Positions 1-10,113 of a stretch of 37,414 nucleotides of DNA are shown one piece after another (within the stretch, counting starts at the first letter, position 1; each line of letters begins with the position of its first letter). The position numbers and the translations under genes are program-made. Under the pieces are notes generated by a model that was not told the DNA's origin, searched no databases, and saw only the letters and a list, made by a program, of their open reading frames with translations. The stretch is from an uncultured Prevotellaceae bacterium (lineage in GTDB: Bacteria; Bacteroidota; Bacteroidia; Bacteroidales; Bacteroidaceae): positions 1 through 37,414 of the forward strand of contig CAMOKH010000098.1 of the NCBI GenBank assembly GCA_946617675.1, written 5' to 3'.

Positions 1-3000
1 GAACCACTGTGGCCTGTCCGCTGGCGTCGAGCGTCAGTTCTCCTTCCTTGTGGCTGACGATTCCATCGTCAGCACCGCTCACCTTGAGCTGCTTACCTTT
101 GGCTGCCTCGGCGGGCAGGATACTCACGGTGACGGTGCGCTCGCTGCCTTCGGCCATGTAGAGCAGGGTGTCGGTGACAATGGCCGTGATACGCTGTTCC
201 ACGTCGAACTCCTGCTGGAAGTCCTGCTCCATCTGCAGGCCTGCGTAGCTCTCTACGGTCTTACGGACTGTCAGGCCCACCCCTGACCCCTCCCCAAGGG
301 AGGGGAGGTTGGGTATGAAGCGTATTTTCGAGGCGTAGACGGAGTCGGGTGTCTCGTAGCCACTGTCGGCATTTAGTAGCTCTATGGTGCCGCCGATGGT
401 CTGTCCGCCGACGGTGACGAAGATATTGTCAGTGCTGAGCGTTGCCGGCCTCATATACTTGTCGAAGGTAATCTCGATGCCGTCGGTATATGCTTTCACC
501 TTCTTCACGCTGGGCTGTCGCAGCTGCGTCATGCCCACGTTCACCTCCAGTTGCGGCGGGGGCACGGGGAGCCACTCGCTGTAGGCGGTCTCGTAGCCCT
601 GCTTCTCGAACTTCACCTGCCACAGGCCCCGGGGAACGTCCCAGCCGTACTTGCCTTCAGCGTCGGTCAGCTGCGGGTTCACCTGCTCATAGTTCTCGGC
701 ATCCCACACCACGGTGCGCTCATGCAGGTCGCCATACATATCCTCCACCTCTTCCCTATAATAGCAGGTAGCGGTGACGCCCTCCAGCCGATTGCTGCTC
801 ACGCCCTCGTAAACGTAGCCCGAGGGGTCGCGCGTAGGCGTTGACTGTAGGTGTCGTTGCAGCTTGACAGCGCGGTTCAGGTTACCCGTTCCGTGCACCT
901 GGCGGTTCCAGCCACCCAGGGTACCGTCGGTCACCTCCCAGTCGGTCACAGGTGGCTCGGGGTCGGGCGGTACGCACTTCAGCCTTGAAATCCAGTTGCG
1001 GATATTTTGCTTGTCCTGATTTGAGATGTTAGGATGGACGAAACTCGTGGTAATCGATGCAATATCAATGGCCAGCGATACAAACCAGTGAGGAGCCAAA
1101 GGCAAGTCGAACACGTCGATAAGTAGCGATGCTGCGTCGGCGCCAATCTGTGTGATGTCAATACCACTGTGCCATGTGCAGTCGGTCTTGACCTGAGAAT
1201 AAAGCGCCGCCCAGTTAGCCTCGTCACCTATACAGGGGTCGTAACTCTTGACTATATCTACGAGTTCGCTCCATTCAAAGATGTCCTTGAAGTTGTCCTG
1301 AATCAGAATGACCAGCGGCGCTATCTGGAAGAAGGCACCGATGACCGTTCCGAAAACCTTGGCAAGGAATCCGCTGCCCTTGATAGCAAAGGAGCCCGAC
1401 GCCTTGATGGCTTCAATCGACTTCGGTATCTGCTCAAACAGAGCCTCAATCGGGGCTTTGTTCTTCAGAATGCCCTTCAGCAGATTCTTGATCTTGCCAA
1501 TCTCCGTTTCAAAGCCCTTCATGATGAAGTTACAACTCTTGGCGAAATCTTTCGTTTCTTCAGCCACACGGTCAACCTTCTGTATGGCGTTGCGCACCGA
1601 CTCCAGGTCGGCTTCTAAGCGACGGGCCATCTCCGGGTGCTGGGTTGTCTTCAAGCACTCTTGCAATATCTTCTCGCTTTCCTTCAATCGCGGGTAGTTC
1701 TGCTGGAGACGGGTTAGACGGGCCTCCTTCTCAGCCAGCTTCTTCCTATATCTTTCTATGTTGCTCTCCTCCTTGGCTATCCTCTCTTCGGCCTCGCGGG
1801 TGGCATTGGCTCCATATTTCTCTTTAATCTCTCTGTCCAGCGACGCCATGCCCTCTTTATACATACATTTCAAGGCCTCATCCAGCTTGTCACGCAGGCT
1901 CTTAGCCTCTGCGAGCGCGGTGCGGAACTGCTCCATCATTCCAATGCTTTGCTTCATCTTCTCGCCAATAGACACAAACTGGGTGGGCAAGACCGTGAAC
2001 GTGCGGATACACTCCTTGCTGATGAAGGCCTTCGGTGTGCCAATGCCGCCGTCGTGGATAATTTTGCCGTTCATGCGGGCGGGAGCGGCGCCCGTGCCGG
2101 GCTTCATCTCCATCTCGCGCTTGAGCATGGTCTTGGTGTCGATGATGCAGTAGTGTCCACCCTCCTGCAGCACGTAGAGTTTGTAGCCGTCGTCGGTGTC
2201 GTATTCCAGATAGCCGTCGCGCTTCAGCTGGGCGGTGTCGATGGCGGCGAGCGTCTTTTGTGTGTAGTAGCGGTCTACGCTGTCGCCGGGCGCCACAAAC
2301 TCGATGTCGCCCGTGGGCACCTCCAGTTCGTCATCGTAGCCGGCGTAGCAGAGCGACAGCATGTCCATGGTGTTGTCATACATCCGCTGACGCATCTCCT
2401 CCGTCAGCTTCTCCTCCTGCTCCAGGGTGGCTATTTCCTGCTTCAGGGCAGCTATCTCGCTCTGCAGGTCCTGCTCCTCATCGAGCACGCCGTTGGTCAT
2501 GGCCAGCAGCTTCTCAGTGAGCTGCAGCACCTCCTCGGCATCGGGGTTCTCACGGTTGCGGGCCAGGGCGGCATCAATCTCCGTGTAGTCAACCTGATAC
2601 TTCCGCCGGGCCTCGTCCATCAGGTCGTTGCCCACGATGATGCGCACCAGACTGTCGCGGCGCTGCAGGTCAGCCTGTGTAGGCTCGGCTATGTCATAGA
2701 GGGCGTCCAGCGCGTCATACTCCTTGGCGTGCTCAGCCTCCACGCCGCTGATGTCGAAGTCGGCCTTGGCGTCGAGATACATCTGCTGACCCTCTTTGTA
2801 GCCGAGCAGGATGTCCTTCTCTATATCGTCAATCTGAGCACGGCTGATGGTGGTGCTGCCAACGACGCTCCACTCCACCCACACGTTGCGGGGTAGGGCT
2901 TCGGTGTCGATGTCGCGCTCCACCATCCAGCAGCCTTTCTTCGTGTTGAAGCGTGCCGGCAGCAGCACCTGTGCGCTGTTGTCGAGTTCGATGCCCAGCA

Positions 3001-6000
3001 TCACGTCTGGGATTTTTGTAGGGTCGTTCACCACATCGTCGCCTGACATGAAGTTAATCTCAAACTTCACCGGCAGACTCGAGTGGTCGAGTGGCCAGCC
3101 GTATGACTGCTTGTTGACGGTCGAAGTGCGGAAGTCCCAGATGACGTGCTCTGTCAAGAAGTGCAGATTGTTGTAGAACGACATATCGACCACTGGCATC
3201 AGGTCGTTGATTGCAACGCGTACAATGGTTTTGGCCGTCTGCATGGTGTGGCCTTCGGGCGTGGTGATGACGGCATACACCTCGTGCTGCGACATATTAT
3301 ATGGCCTCACCAGGTTCACCTGAGCCGACCACGCTCCGCTCAGCAGGGCCTGCGTGTGGCCGATGAGTGCCGTGCCGTCGAAGATGTCAATCTGGGCATT
3401 CGCCGGAGCCATGCCGTTCACGGAAAGATGGCCCGTAGCCGAAGAAGTCTGCATGTCTATGGCCATGTCCTCAGCGTCGAAGGGAGCCGTGCCGATGGGC
3501 TGCTGGCGCTGCTGGCCAAAGAGGCTGAAGGTCACTGTGGCCGTAGGCAGCTGCTGGCCGCTCGCCGTGGGCACCACGCAGAAGCGCACCACGTCGGTAG
3601 CCTGCGGCAGGGGAACTATCACCTGACGATCCTTGACGGTGTAGTCGCCGCTGATGCTGTTGCCCACCATGATGCTGCCCTCCACCAGCTGGCAGCCCTC
3701 GGGCAGGTCGTACACCATGCTCACGTCGTCCAACTCCGCAGCGTAGGCGGCTTTGAAGTCGAGCTGCGTGCGCAGGCTGACATACTGGCCCACGATGACG
3801 TGGGTCTTGTTCACCGAGAAGCGCGTCTGCTCGCCAGTGTAGCTGAATTCGCTGTCGTCCATCAGGGGTATGGTGGCGTTGCTGACCTTCGTCACGTGGC
3901 CGCTCTTGATGTTCACGGGGTTCTCCACGATATGTCTGGCCGTCAGCCCCATCTGGCGGAGGGCCTCCAGGGTGGGTGCCGCCGTCACGATGCTGCTGTA
4001 GCCCATCGTGATGAGGGTGTAGTCGCCGTCGGGCAGGGTTCCCACGGTGAGCGTCGTGCCATTATAGCGGGCGTTGCCCACGAGGCGGCCGCCAGTGTCG
4101 TAGACGGCGCCCATCACCACCTGGTTGTCGGTGCTGGTGAACGATGCCTGGAGTATGCCCAGCTGGGTAATGCCGATGGTGGCCGTGGCATGCCCCATGG
4201 AGTCTACGCGGCAAGTGGTCTCCACAGGCATGAAGGCTCCGCTCTTGCTCGTGGCCGTGATGCGCAGCTGGGTGCCGGGTGCCCTGACGCTGTCGGTGAG
4301 TACCAGCAGGGGGAACTGCTCGCTCAGGGCGGTGACGTCGAGCTGATGGGTCATGTCATAGACGCTATAGCTCACGTCCGACGGGTTGTCGAAGTAGTCA
4401 TCCTCGTTAGTGTTCTCCTCATCGTCGGCCAACGACGGATGGTAATAGAGGTCGAGGTTGATGATGGTGCCTTCGAGGTTCTCCAACTGGCTGCTTACCG
4501 ATTGCTGGTCGGCCATGCTGGTTAGCTCCTGCGTCTGTTTCAGATAGCCGCCGGCGATGGCGGTAATGGTCGTCGGGGCGTCATAGACGGTCAGCGTCCA
4601 TCGGCCATCGTCGTCGGTCTGTACGGTCTGCGTCGTGGCATACAGGCCGTTGAGGCGCTGCACCACGGCCACACTGGCACCGCGCAGGGGCTGACCAGTG
4701 GTCGCGCTGCTGACGAGGCCGCTCACGACGACCTGTCGCAGGGGTGCCAGCGTCAGTCTGAGGATGCCCTCATTGGTGACGTGATAAGTGCTGTCGGCGG
4801 GCTGGCAGTAGCGGGTGCCGAGCGCGTCGCCCAGGCGGATGCTAAAGCGCACGCTGTCGCCTGTCACCTGGCCGGGGAGCGTAAGGCCCTTGGCGAGGTA
4901 ATTGCCACGGGTGTCGCTCCAGGTGCAGGTCACTCCCTGTCCTTCCGAAGCGGAAAGGATTGGCTTGCCTTGCAAGTCTGAGAACTGTAGGGTGACATCG
5001 ACGGGACGCTTCAGGTCGGCGAAGGCGGCCTTCACGTCGTGGTCGATGACGGCGATGGTGTCGATACGCCCGACGACGGCGCCGTTCTGCGTGCGCACGT
5101 ATGCGTTATAAGCGGTGTTGTGCAGCAGGTTGTTGAAAGTGTACTCCTTGCGGTCGGTCAGTATGTAGCGCTTCGCCAGTCCCGTCTGCAGGTTGACCAG
5201 TTCCAGGGCCATGTCGCGGTAGATGTCCATGTTGGTAATCAGCGGCAGGCTCAACGTCAGGCTGCTCACCTGCTCGGCCAGTGGCACAAGCGCCAAGTCC
5301 TTCCATCCGTCGGCAGCGGCATAGAGGCCCATCGACTCGGCTGGCACCTGGACGGTCAGGTTTTCGTTGGTGCCCTGAAACACGTCTTTGCCCAGGAGCG
5401 GCGGTGTGGTGGCATGACAGACCAGCTTCTGCAGATTGCTGCAGCCGGCAAAGGCACGTTCCTCGATGCGGGTGGTGGTGGCGGGCAGGTAGATGCTGGT
5501 GAGCTTCGTGTTGTTAGAAAACCGGCTCCAGCGTATGAAATCGAGTCCGGTGGTGCGGCTCATGTCTATAGAGAAGACATTGGGAAAGTCCTTGAATGCC
5601 GACCAGTCGTCGTAGGGGTTGTCAGCGTTGTTGTCCTGGGCACAGACGCCGGCCACGGTGACCGTCCGCAGCGCGCGGTAGTCGGGTGAGGCATTCTCGA
5701 TGGGCATGGCATCGCGCAGTGCATCGTAGAGCCGTCCGGGCTTGAAGTCAGTGACAATGAGGTCGCCGGTTTTCGCATTCCAGAAGTTGTGGCCAGGATT
5801 GGCGGGGTTCTCGGGGTTGTAGATGTAGTGGCAGACAATCTCGAAGTCGTGGTCGGGACAGGTGAAGACGTACTTCTGCTCACGCCCCACGACGTCGTCG
5901 CCCAGCGTCCAGTGACTGAAGTCGTAACCCGTGGCGGGATAGGCGGTGACAGCATATTCTTTGCCAGGTTCCACGTAATAGAAGTATTCGCTCTGTGCGC

Positions 6001-6187
6001 CCAGTCCCCAGGCGAAGGCACCGCCATTGGCGGGGTCCGACACGAGGTGGAGCACGACGTACTGCACGGTGTCGCCGTCCTCGCCCGGTCCGGGCGGATT
6101 CTCGGGGTTATAGCCGTCGGCACCGATTTGGGCATTCACGGCCAGCTGGCAGAGTAGCAGGCTGAGCAGGGTGATGATCTTTTTCAT
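1..6187 (-). CDS. Giant secreted multi-domain surface protein, C-terminus beyond window
   Basis: The frame is open from 6187 to the left edge, giving 2062 visible residues and no stop. It starts MKKIITLLSLLLCQLAVNAQ, a signal peptide. Approximate order: a Cys-poor N-terminal domain (25-160); BspA-type LRR_5 repeats (165-310, with LPATTTRIEERAFAGC); a carboxypeptidase-regulatory-like beta domain (485-555, VSGLVSSATTGQPLRGASV); Ig-like or beta repeats; a coiled coil (about 1210-1270); a second long coiled coil (about 1405-1580); a hydrophobic Gly-rich stretch (about 1600-1640, GSGFLAKVFGTVIGAFFQIA); another regulatory-like domain (about 1770-1870, DPSGYVYEGVSSNRLEGV); and a final beta domain cut by the window. 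The upstream gene ends 13 bases away and its stop overlaps the Shine-Dalgarno, so it is probably the last gene of a three-gene operon. The role is inferred as an adhesin or surface scaffold. No enzyme motif was seen. A C-rich palindrome is inserted in frame near residues 1960-1971. Confidence 0.85.
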   Translation of the reverse strand, partial: MKKIITLLSLLLCQLAVNAQIGADGYNPENPPGPGEDGDTVQYVVLHLVSDPANGGAFAWGLGAQSEYFYYVEPGKEYAVTAYPATGYDFSHWTLGDDVVGREQKYVFTCPDHDFEIVCHYIYNPENPANPGHNFWNAKTGDLIVTDFKPGRLYDALRDAMPIENASPDYRALRTVTVAGVCAQDNNADNPYDDWSAFKDFPNVFSIDMSRTTGLDFIRWSRFSNNTKLTSIYLPATTTRIEERAFAGCSNLQKLVCHATTPPLLGKDVFQGTNENLTVQVPAESMGLYAAADGWKDLALVPLAEQVSSLTLSLPLITNMDIYRDMALELVNLQTGLAKRYILTDRKEYTFNNLLHNTAYNAYVRTQNGAVVGRIDTIAVIDHDVKAAFADLKRPVDVTLQFSDLQGKPILSASEGQGVTCTWSDTRGNYLAKGLTLPGQVTGDSVRFSIRLGDALGTRYCQPADSTYHVTNEGILRLTLAPLRQVVVSGLVSSATTGQPLRGASVAVVQRLNGLYATTQTVQTDDDGRWTLTVYDAPTTITAIAGGYLKQTQELTSMADQQSVSSQLENLEGTIINLDLYYHPSLADDEENTNEDDYFDNPSDVSYSVYDMTHQLDVTALSEQFPLLVLTDSVRAPGTQLRITATSKSGAFMPVETTCRVDSMGHATATIGITQLGILQASFTSTDNQVVMGAVYDTGGRLVGNARYNGTTLTVGTLPDGDYTLITMGYSSIVTAAPTLEALRQMGLTARHIVENPVNIKSGHVTKVSNATIPLMDDSEFSYTGEQTRFSVNKTHVIVGQYVSLRTQLDFKAAYAAELDDVSMVYDLPEGCQLVEGSIMVGNSISGDYTVKDRQVIVPLPQATDVVRFCVVPTASGQQLPTATVTFSLFGQQRQQPIGTAPFDAEDMAIDMQTSSATGHLSVNGMAPANAQIDIFDGTALIGHTQALLSGAWSAQVNLVRPYNMSQHEVYAVITTPEGHTMQTAKTIVRVAINDLMPVVDMSFYNNLHFLTEHVIWDFRTSTVNKQSYGWPLDHSSLPVKFEINFMSGDDVVNDPTKIPDVMLGIELDNSAQVLLPARFNTKKGCWMVERDIDTEALPRNVWVEWSVVGSTTISRAQIDDIEKDILLGYKEGQQMYLDAKADFDISGVEAEHAKEYDALDALYDIAEPTQADLQRRDSLVRIIVGNDLMDEARRKYQVDYTEIDAALARNRENPDAEEVLQLTEKLLAMTNGVLDEEQDLQSEIAALKQEIATLEQEEKLTEEMRQRMYDNTMDMLSLCYAGYDDELEVPTGDIEFVAPGDSVDRYYTQKTLAAIDTAQLKRDGYLEYDTDDGYKLYVLQEGGHYCIIDTKTMLKREMEMKPGTGAAPARMNGKIIHDGGIGTPKAFISKECIRTFTVLPTQFVSIGEKMKQSIGMMEQFRTALAEAKSLRDKLDEALKCMYKEGMASLDREIKEKYGANATREAEERIAKEESNIERYRKKLAEKEARLTRLQQNYPRLKESEKILQECLKTTQHPEMARRLEADLESVRNAIQKVDRVAEETKDFAKSCNFIMKGFETEIGKIKNLLKGILKNKAPIEALFEQIPKSIEAIKASGSFAIKGSGFLAKVFGTVIGAFFQIAPLVILIQDNFKDIFEWSELVDIVKSYDPCIGDEANWAALYSQVKTDCTWHSGIDITQIGADAASLLIDVFDLPLAPHWFVSLAIDIASITTSFVHPNISNQDKQNIRNWISRLKCVPPDPEPPVTDWEVTDGTLGGWNRQVHGTGNLNRAVKLQRHLQSTPTRDPSGYVYEGVSSNRLEGVTATCYYREEVEDMYGDLHERTVVWDAENYEQVNPQLTDAEGKYGWDVPRGLWQVKFEKQGYETAYSEWLPVPPPQLEVNVGMTQLRQPSVKKVKAYTDGIEITFDKYMRPATLSTDNIFVTVGGQTIGGTIELLNADSGYETPDSVYASKIRFIPNLPSLGEGSGVGLTVRKTVESYAGLQMEQDFQQEFDVEQRITAIVTDTLLYMAEGSERTVTVSILPAEAAKGKQLKVSGADDGIVSHKEGELTLDASGQATVV
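273..308. repeat. C-rich palindromic element, single copy inside the giant protein gene
   Basis: A C-rich arm is followed by a hairpin CCCCTCCCC-AA-GGGAGGGG. It shares its arm and hairpin with the other copies in this window. On the coding strand it reads as PSLGEGSGVG and keeps the frame open, in a loop between two beta stretches. Confidence 0.75.
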
Positions 6188-6192
6188 AGTCA

Positions 6193-6201
6193 TTTCCTCC
6201 C
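6193..6201 (-). promoter_or_regulatory. Shine-Dalgarno deciding the start of the giant protein
   Basis: On the minus strand GGGAGGAAA precedes two in-frame ATGs, at 6193 and 6187. The GGAGG core is 8 bases from the ATG at 6187 and only 1 base from the other, so 6187 is chosen. The site overlaps the upstream gene's stop codon at 6201-6203, which suggests translational coupling. Confidence 0.6.
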
Positions 6202-9200
6202 TATTTTATGATGACTTTTCTGCCGTTCTTGCCTTGCAAGCGTCCTTCGGCCGAGCGGCGCACATAGACACCGGGCTGCGGGTTGGCGACGGGCCGCCCC
6301 TGTAGATCGAAGAGCTGTTCCGTTTGTTGCTGTAGTACAGCAACAGACTGGACGGAGGTGACGGCGGTGCCGTTGAGGCGGACGAGGAAGCGGGCCTCGG
6401 TGGTGCCGGCAGCGGCCTGGAAGGTGTAGCTGCTGGCGGTGAGGTCGGTCTCGGTGCCGGTCTCACGGTCGATGAGGGTGATGGAACCCGCCTGAGCGCT
6501 CGGCCCTTGGGACGCTTCGCTCTGCGAAGAACCGGCGGGCATGGAGGCCAGTGTGAGGGTATAGCTGCCGGCGGCGGGCAGTCTCATGCCGAGGCGGATG
6601 GTTCCGTCGTCGAAGGGACGCTCGTTGATGGCGTAGTGTACGCCGTTGCGGTGGGTATAGAGGTCGGTGCCGTCGGGATTGTCGAATTTGGCAGCATCGC
6701 GGCTCACCTCGTAGTCGAGCGTGGCGCCATCGTTGATGACGAAGCGCGTGCGGTCGAGGGTGGCAGTGGTTCCGGCAGTGAAGCCTTCGGGCACTTTACT
6801 GGTGCAGAGCACCAGGTTGAAGAGCTGGCGCCGGGGCTGTGGCTCCGTGGCACGAGCGGCATTAACCTCGTAGTATTCCCAGGGGCGCGGGTCGGTGTTG
6901 TGCTGGCGGCCGTCTTTGCGGAAGACGATGGTGCCGCCTTCCAGCGGTCGCTGCATGAAGAATCCCTGACCGGGATTCAGGATATAGTTGTCGTCGTTAG
7001 GCGAGTAGGCCACGTACTTCAGCGTTGAGCCCCACCAGCCCTGGTTCCACTCGTAAACGGTGATGGGTGCTGAGGTCTGCATGGCACGGATGTCGTAGAA
7101 TGCCGGATAGGGATTGCCTATGAAGTTCCATGAGCGGTCGAAGTCATACTCCGACGTGTACTCGTTGAGTTCGACAGCCACATCGTCGGTGGTGAAGAAC
7201 CGCGGCTTCGAGGCGTTCTGCATGGCCGGGAAGCGGAAGGTGTTGGTTCGGCGATCTACGCTGTTGGTGCTGCGGAAGATGTAGCCCTTGCCACCCTCCA
7301 TCACGTCGTCGGCGCCGAGGTTCACCCATGTGTCGTTAGGCTGGCGGTTGGCGCGCTTGAAACCGTCGTAGCCGCGCACCACGAAGGGCACCTTGCCCTC
7401 GTCGCTGCACAGGATGTCGCCCACGCGCACGTCGTAGGGGAAGGTGATGAAGTACCAGAAGTCTTTCTGCATGGGTATGGTGACACTCAGTTCGTCGGCT
7501 CTCGCCGTCCCGTTGTTGATAAACGAGGCGAACCATCCGCGGGTGACATAATCGTAGAGCCGCTGCTGGTCCCACACAAGATTGAGCTGGGCGGCATTGA
7601 GCTCGGCACCCTTGTTCACGGAGACGTGACCATACTGGGCATTATTCCCATTTTGGTCGGTGACGGCACCCAGCCAGACATTCGGACGGTAGGTAGCCGA
7701 CACATCGGCCGCCCACGACAGGTTGTACTGGCCGGTGACATAGACATCCTGCGGCAGAGGCAGCGAGGCATCGCCCTCGATGGGCAGGTCAGCCCACTTG
7801 GCCGTCTGCTTGAAAACAGGGGCCGAAATGACGGGCACGCGAACGGTAGGTGTAGCCGCCGTCACGGGGGCAGCATCGTAGAGCGCCGGCGGCATGATGG
7901 CCTTGCAGACAATGGTACTCAGATTTGGGCAGGCGCTGAACGGCGACCCGTAGAGCGCCGTCAGCGTGGTGGGCAGCGTGATGGTGCGTAGGGAGTCGTT
8001 GCTGTTAAACGCCTCTCGCTTGATAGTTTCCAGCCCCTCGTTCAGCTCTACTGCTGACAGACGGCGACAGTATTGGAAAGCCCATTCGCCGATGGCCTTC
8101 AGCGTCGACGGCATCTTGATGGCCGTCAGATGGCTGTCGTTATTGAAGGCTGAGTTGCCAATAGTCGTCTGTCCGTTAAGCTTGACGCTGTAGAGGTTCT
8201 GGCAGTCGCGGAAGGTATTCTCGCTGACGGTCGTCAGCGTGGCGGGCAGTTGCAGCGACAGCAGACCCGACTGGTTGTAGGCGTTGTCGCCCAGCGTGGT
8301 AACGCCCTCGGGGATGACGACCTCGCCGATGTTGTAGCAGCGGAAGAAGGCATAGGGACTGATGGTCTCCAGCGTGGCGGGCAGGGCTACGGAGCGCAGG
8401 CTCCAGTCCTCATAGAAACAGCTGCGCCCGATGCTCTTCAGCTTGGCGGGCAGGCGCAGCCACGTCAGATAGCTGTGGCGCGACAGCCCGTCGGCGGGCA
8501 GTTCGGTCACGAAAGCGTCCTCCAAGTCCAGCTCCACGAGATTGGTCAGCCGTTGGCGCAGGGTTGTCAGGTCGTCGTCACCCAGCGCACCGCTGACGCG
8601 CAGCATCTTCACGTCGCTGAAATTCTCTACCTGCTGCAGCAACAGGTCACCGAGGGTGCCCATCGTCTCTACCTCTATATTATAATAGGTATAGGCCATG
8701 CGCTGCCGTAGCTCCTTCAGGCGGTAGCAGTAGTTCACGGCTTCGTTGTCGGTATAACCGTCGTAGGCCTCGCCCATGATGGCGTTGGCGGCGGCCATGG
8801 TCATCGGCGACCGCTGGCGCTTCTCGGCCAGTAACTGCTCTACGGCCTTTCGCTGCTCAGCGATGTCGGCCCACAGGCTGCGCGAGGTCTCGGCGGCGGC
8901 CACGGCGGCCGGCAGCTGTCGGCCCACGCTCTGCTGCAGGCGCTCACGGGCCTGACGGCTCATGGGCAGTGCTTTCAGCTTGTCAGCGTAGGTCTTCAGC
9001 AGGGTGTCGGTGGCGAGGTAGGTCAGCTTGAAGTTGTCGAAGATGACCCAGGTGGCGCGGTCGCGGTCTGTCTTGCGCCAACCGAAATTGATGGTTCCAT
9101 TGGTGACGGCAGCCACGATGCTCTGCCGGTAGAGTCCCTGCTCCAGAGCTATGCCGTCGGCCTGCTGTCCGTTGCTGCTGGGGGCGCAGGCACCGTTGCC

Positions 9201-10091
9201 GGCAAAGAGGTAGTTGCCCGTCACGCCCTCATACCAGCGGTAGATGTTGACCCCGGTGAGGCGGTCGTCGAAGACGGTCTTCATGGGCACCTCCACATCG
9301 TTCATAAAGAGATAGGTATGCACGGTGTCCATCTTCTGCCACTGGTCGTAAGCCAAGTCGGGATTGCTGCTGACGTGGTCGAAGGCATTGGCCTCCAGCA
9401 GGTACAGACCGTCGGGCAGTGAGTTGACGGCCTGACTGACGGAACCGGTGTTAGTCAGGTCTGACATGGCGTAGAAATTGCCGCGGAACTCGTTCGAGAT
9501 ACGCAAGTTGGCATTCTCGCGGCTCCATCCCTGATTACCGCTGCTGAAGTCGGGGTTCGCCAGTTCCACCTCGTCGCCGGGCTGCAGCCGCAACGGCCGC
9601 TTGATGGCGATGTCGGCCAGGCGCGCCACGTAGTTGTTGCCCTCGCTGATGAAGTTGAAGACCAGGGTGTAGCGGCCCTTCTCCATCTTGCCGGTCTTCA
9701 CGGAGTAGCCGTAGTTGCACGTCCATGTGCCGTTGTTCACCAGCGGCACGTCGCTGCTTAACACTTCTGTGCCGTCGTCGGCGGTGATGGTAATGAGAAA
9801 CCATGTGTTGTCGAGCTGCGTGCCAGCCTTGAAACTGAGCAGGTAGTAGTCGGCGTCCTCGCGGTTGTCGAGGGTGAAGGTTGCCTTGTAGCCGTTGCGG
9901 CCGTTGTCAATCTCGTTGGCACTGTTGATGTTCAGGCCGTAGCCATCGAGCGTGCCGAGCTTCAGGTCAAACGGGTGGTCGGCATCGGTGGGGATGCTGA
10001 TGTCGTCAGCCAGTGCCGTGGTGGTCAGGCTGAAGGCCGCGACGGCCAGCATGAGCCGTCGCAGCAAGTTGGTAGTTCTTAGTTTTTTCAT
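6201..10091 (-). CDS. BspA-like leucine-rich repeat surface protein with C-terminal sorting tail
   Basis: It has 1296 residues and a signal peptide (1-28, ending TTTALA). Residues about 165-360 look like a beta-sandwich, carbohydrate-binding-like module (ANPDFSSGNQGWSRENANLR). Residues about 400-470 are helical. Residues about 480-740 are a run of LRR_5 (BspA/TpLRR) repeats such as LPATLETISPYAFFRCYNI and MPSTLKAIGEWAFQYC. The rest is beta-rich. The last 40 residues (LFDLQGRPVANPQPGVYVRR, ending NGRKVIIK) match the type A C-terminal signal used by type IX secretion in Bacteroidota, so surface export is inferred. It is the middle gene of a three-gene minus-strand set, 22 bases after the dockerin protein and 13 before the giant protein. 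Near residues 1186-1200 it carries a 45-base insertion flanked by a near-perfect 8-base direct repeat. The ligand is unknown; adhesion is inferred from the family. Confidence 0.88.
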   Translation of the reverse strand: MKKLRTTNLLRRLMLAVAAFSLTTTALADDISIPTDADHPFDLKLGTLDGYGLNINSANEIDNGRNGYKATFTLDNREDADYYLLSFKAGTQLDNTWFLITITADDGTEVLSSDVPLVNNGTWTCNYGYSVKTGKMEKGRYTLVFNFISEGNNYVARLADIAIKRPLRLQPGDEVELANPDFSSGNQGWSRENANLRISNEFRGNFYAMSDLTNTGSVSQAVNSLPDGLYLLEANAFDHVSSNPDLAYDQWQKMDTVHTYLFMNDVEVPMKTVFDDRLTGVNIYRWYEGVTGNYLFAGNGACAPSSNGQQADGIALEQGLYRQSIVAAVTNGTINFGWRKTDRDRATWVIFDNFKLTYLATDTLLKTYADKLKALPMSRQARERLQQSVGRQLPAAVAAAETSRSLWADIAEQRKAVEQLLAEKRQRSPMTMAAANAIMGEAYDGYTDNEAVNYCYRLKELRQRMAYTYYNIEVETMGTLGDLLLQQVENFSDVKMLRVSGALGDDDLTTLRQRLTNLVELDLEDAFVTELPADGLSRHSYLTWLRLPAKLKSIGRSCFYEDWSLRSVALPATLETISPYAFFRCYNIGEVVIPEGVTTLGDNAYNQSGLLSLQLPATLTTVSENTFRDCQNLYSVKLNGQTTIGNSAFNNDSHLTAIKMPSTLKAIGEWAFQYCRRLSAVELNEGLETIKREAFNSNDSLRTITLPTTLTALYGSPFSACPNLSTIVCKAIMPPALYDAAPVTAATPTVRVPVISAPVFKQTAKWADLPIEGDASLPLPQDVYVTGQYNLSWAADVSATYRPNVWLGAVTDQNGNNAQYGHVSVNKGAELNAAQLNLVWDQQRLYDYVTRGWFASFINNGTARADELSVTIPMQKDFWYFITFPYDVRVGDILCSDEGKVPFVVRGYDGFKRANRQPNDTWVNLGADDVMEGGKGYIFRSTNSVDRRTNTFRFPAMQNASKPRFFTTDDVAVELNEYTSEYDFDRSWNFIGNPYPAFYDIRAMQTSAPITVYEWNQGWWGSTLKYVAYSPNDDNYILNPGQGFFMQRPLEGGTIVFRKDGRQHNTDPRPWEYYEVNAARATEPQPRRQLFNLVLCTSKVPEGFTAGTTATLDRTRFVINDGATLDYEVSRDAAKFDNPDGTDLYTHRNGVHYAINERPFDDGTIRLGMRLPAAGSYTLTLASMPAGSSQSEASQGPSAQAGSITLIDRETGTETDLTASSYTFQAAAGTTEARFLVRLNGTAVTSVQSVAVLQQQTEQLFDLQGRPVANPQPGVYVRRSAEGRLQGKNGRKVIIK
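6484..6536. repeat. 45-base in-frame insertion with flanking 8-base direct repeat
   Basis: GAACCCGC at 6484-6491 and GAACCGGC at 6529-6536 (7 of 8 identical) are exactly 45 bases apart. Between them is an imperfect palindrome around CCCTTGGGAC. In the protein this gives AGS-SQSEASQGPSAQ-AGS, so the residues AGS are duplicated on both sides. It looks like a small inserted element with a target duplication. Confidence 0.45.
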
Positions 10092-10113
10092 ACTTCTATG
10101 TTGTTTTAGGTTT

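Noticed and set aside
3146..4525. A long plus-strand frame of 459 codons
   Set aside because: It is antisense to the giant protein gene, has a His/Val/Gly-heavy make-up typical of a shadow in GC-rich DNA, and has no recognisable domain.
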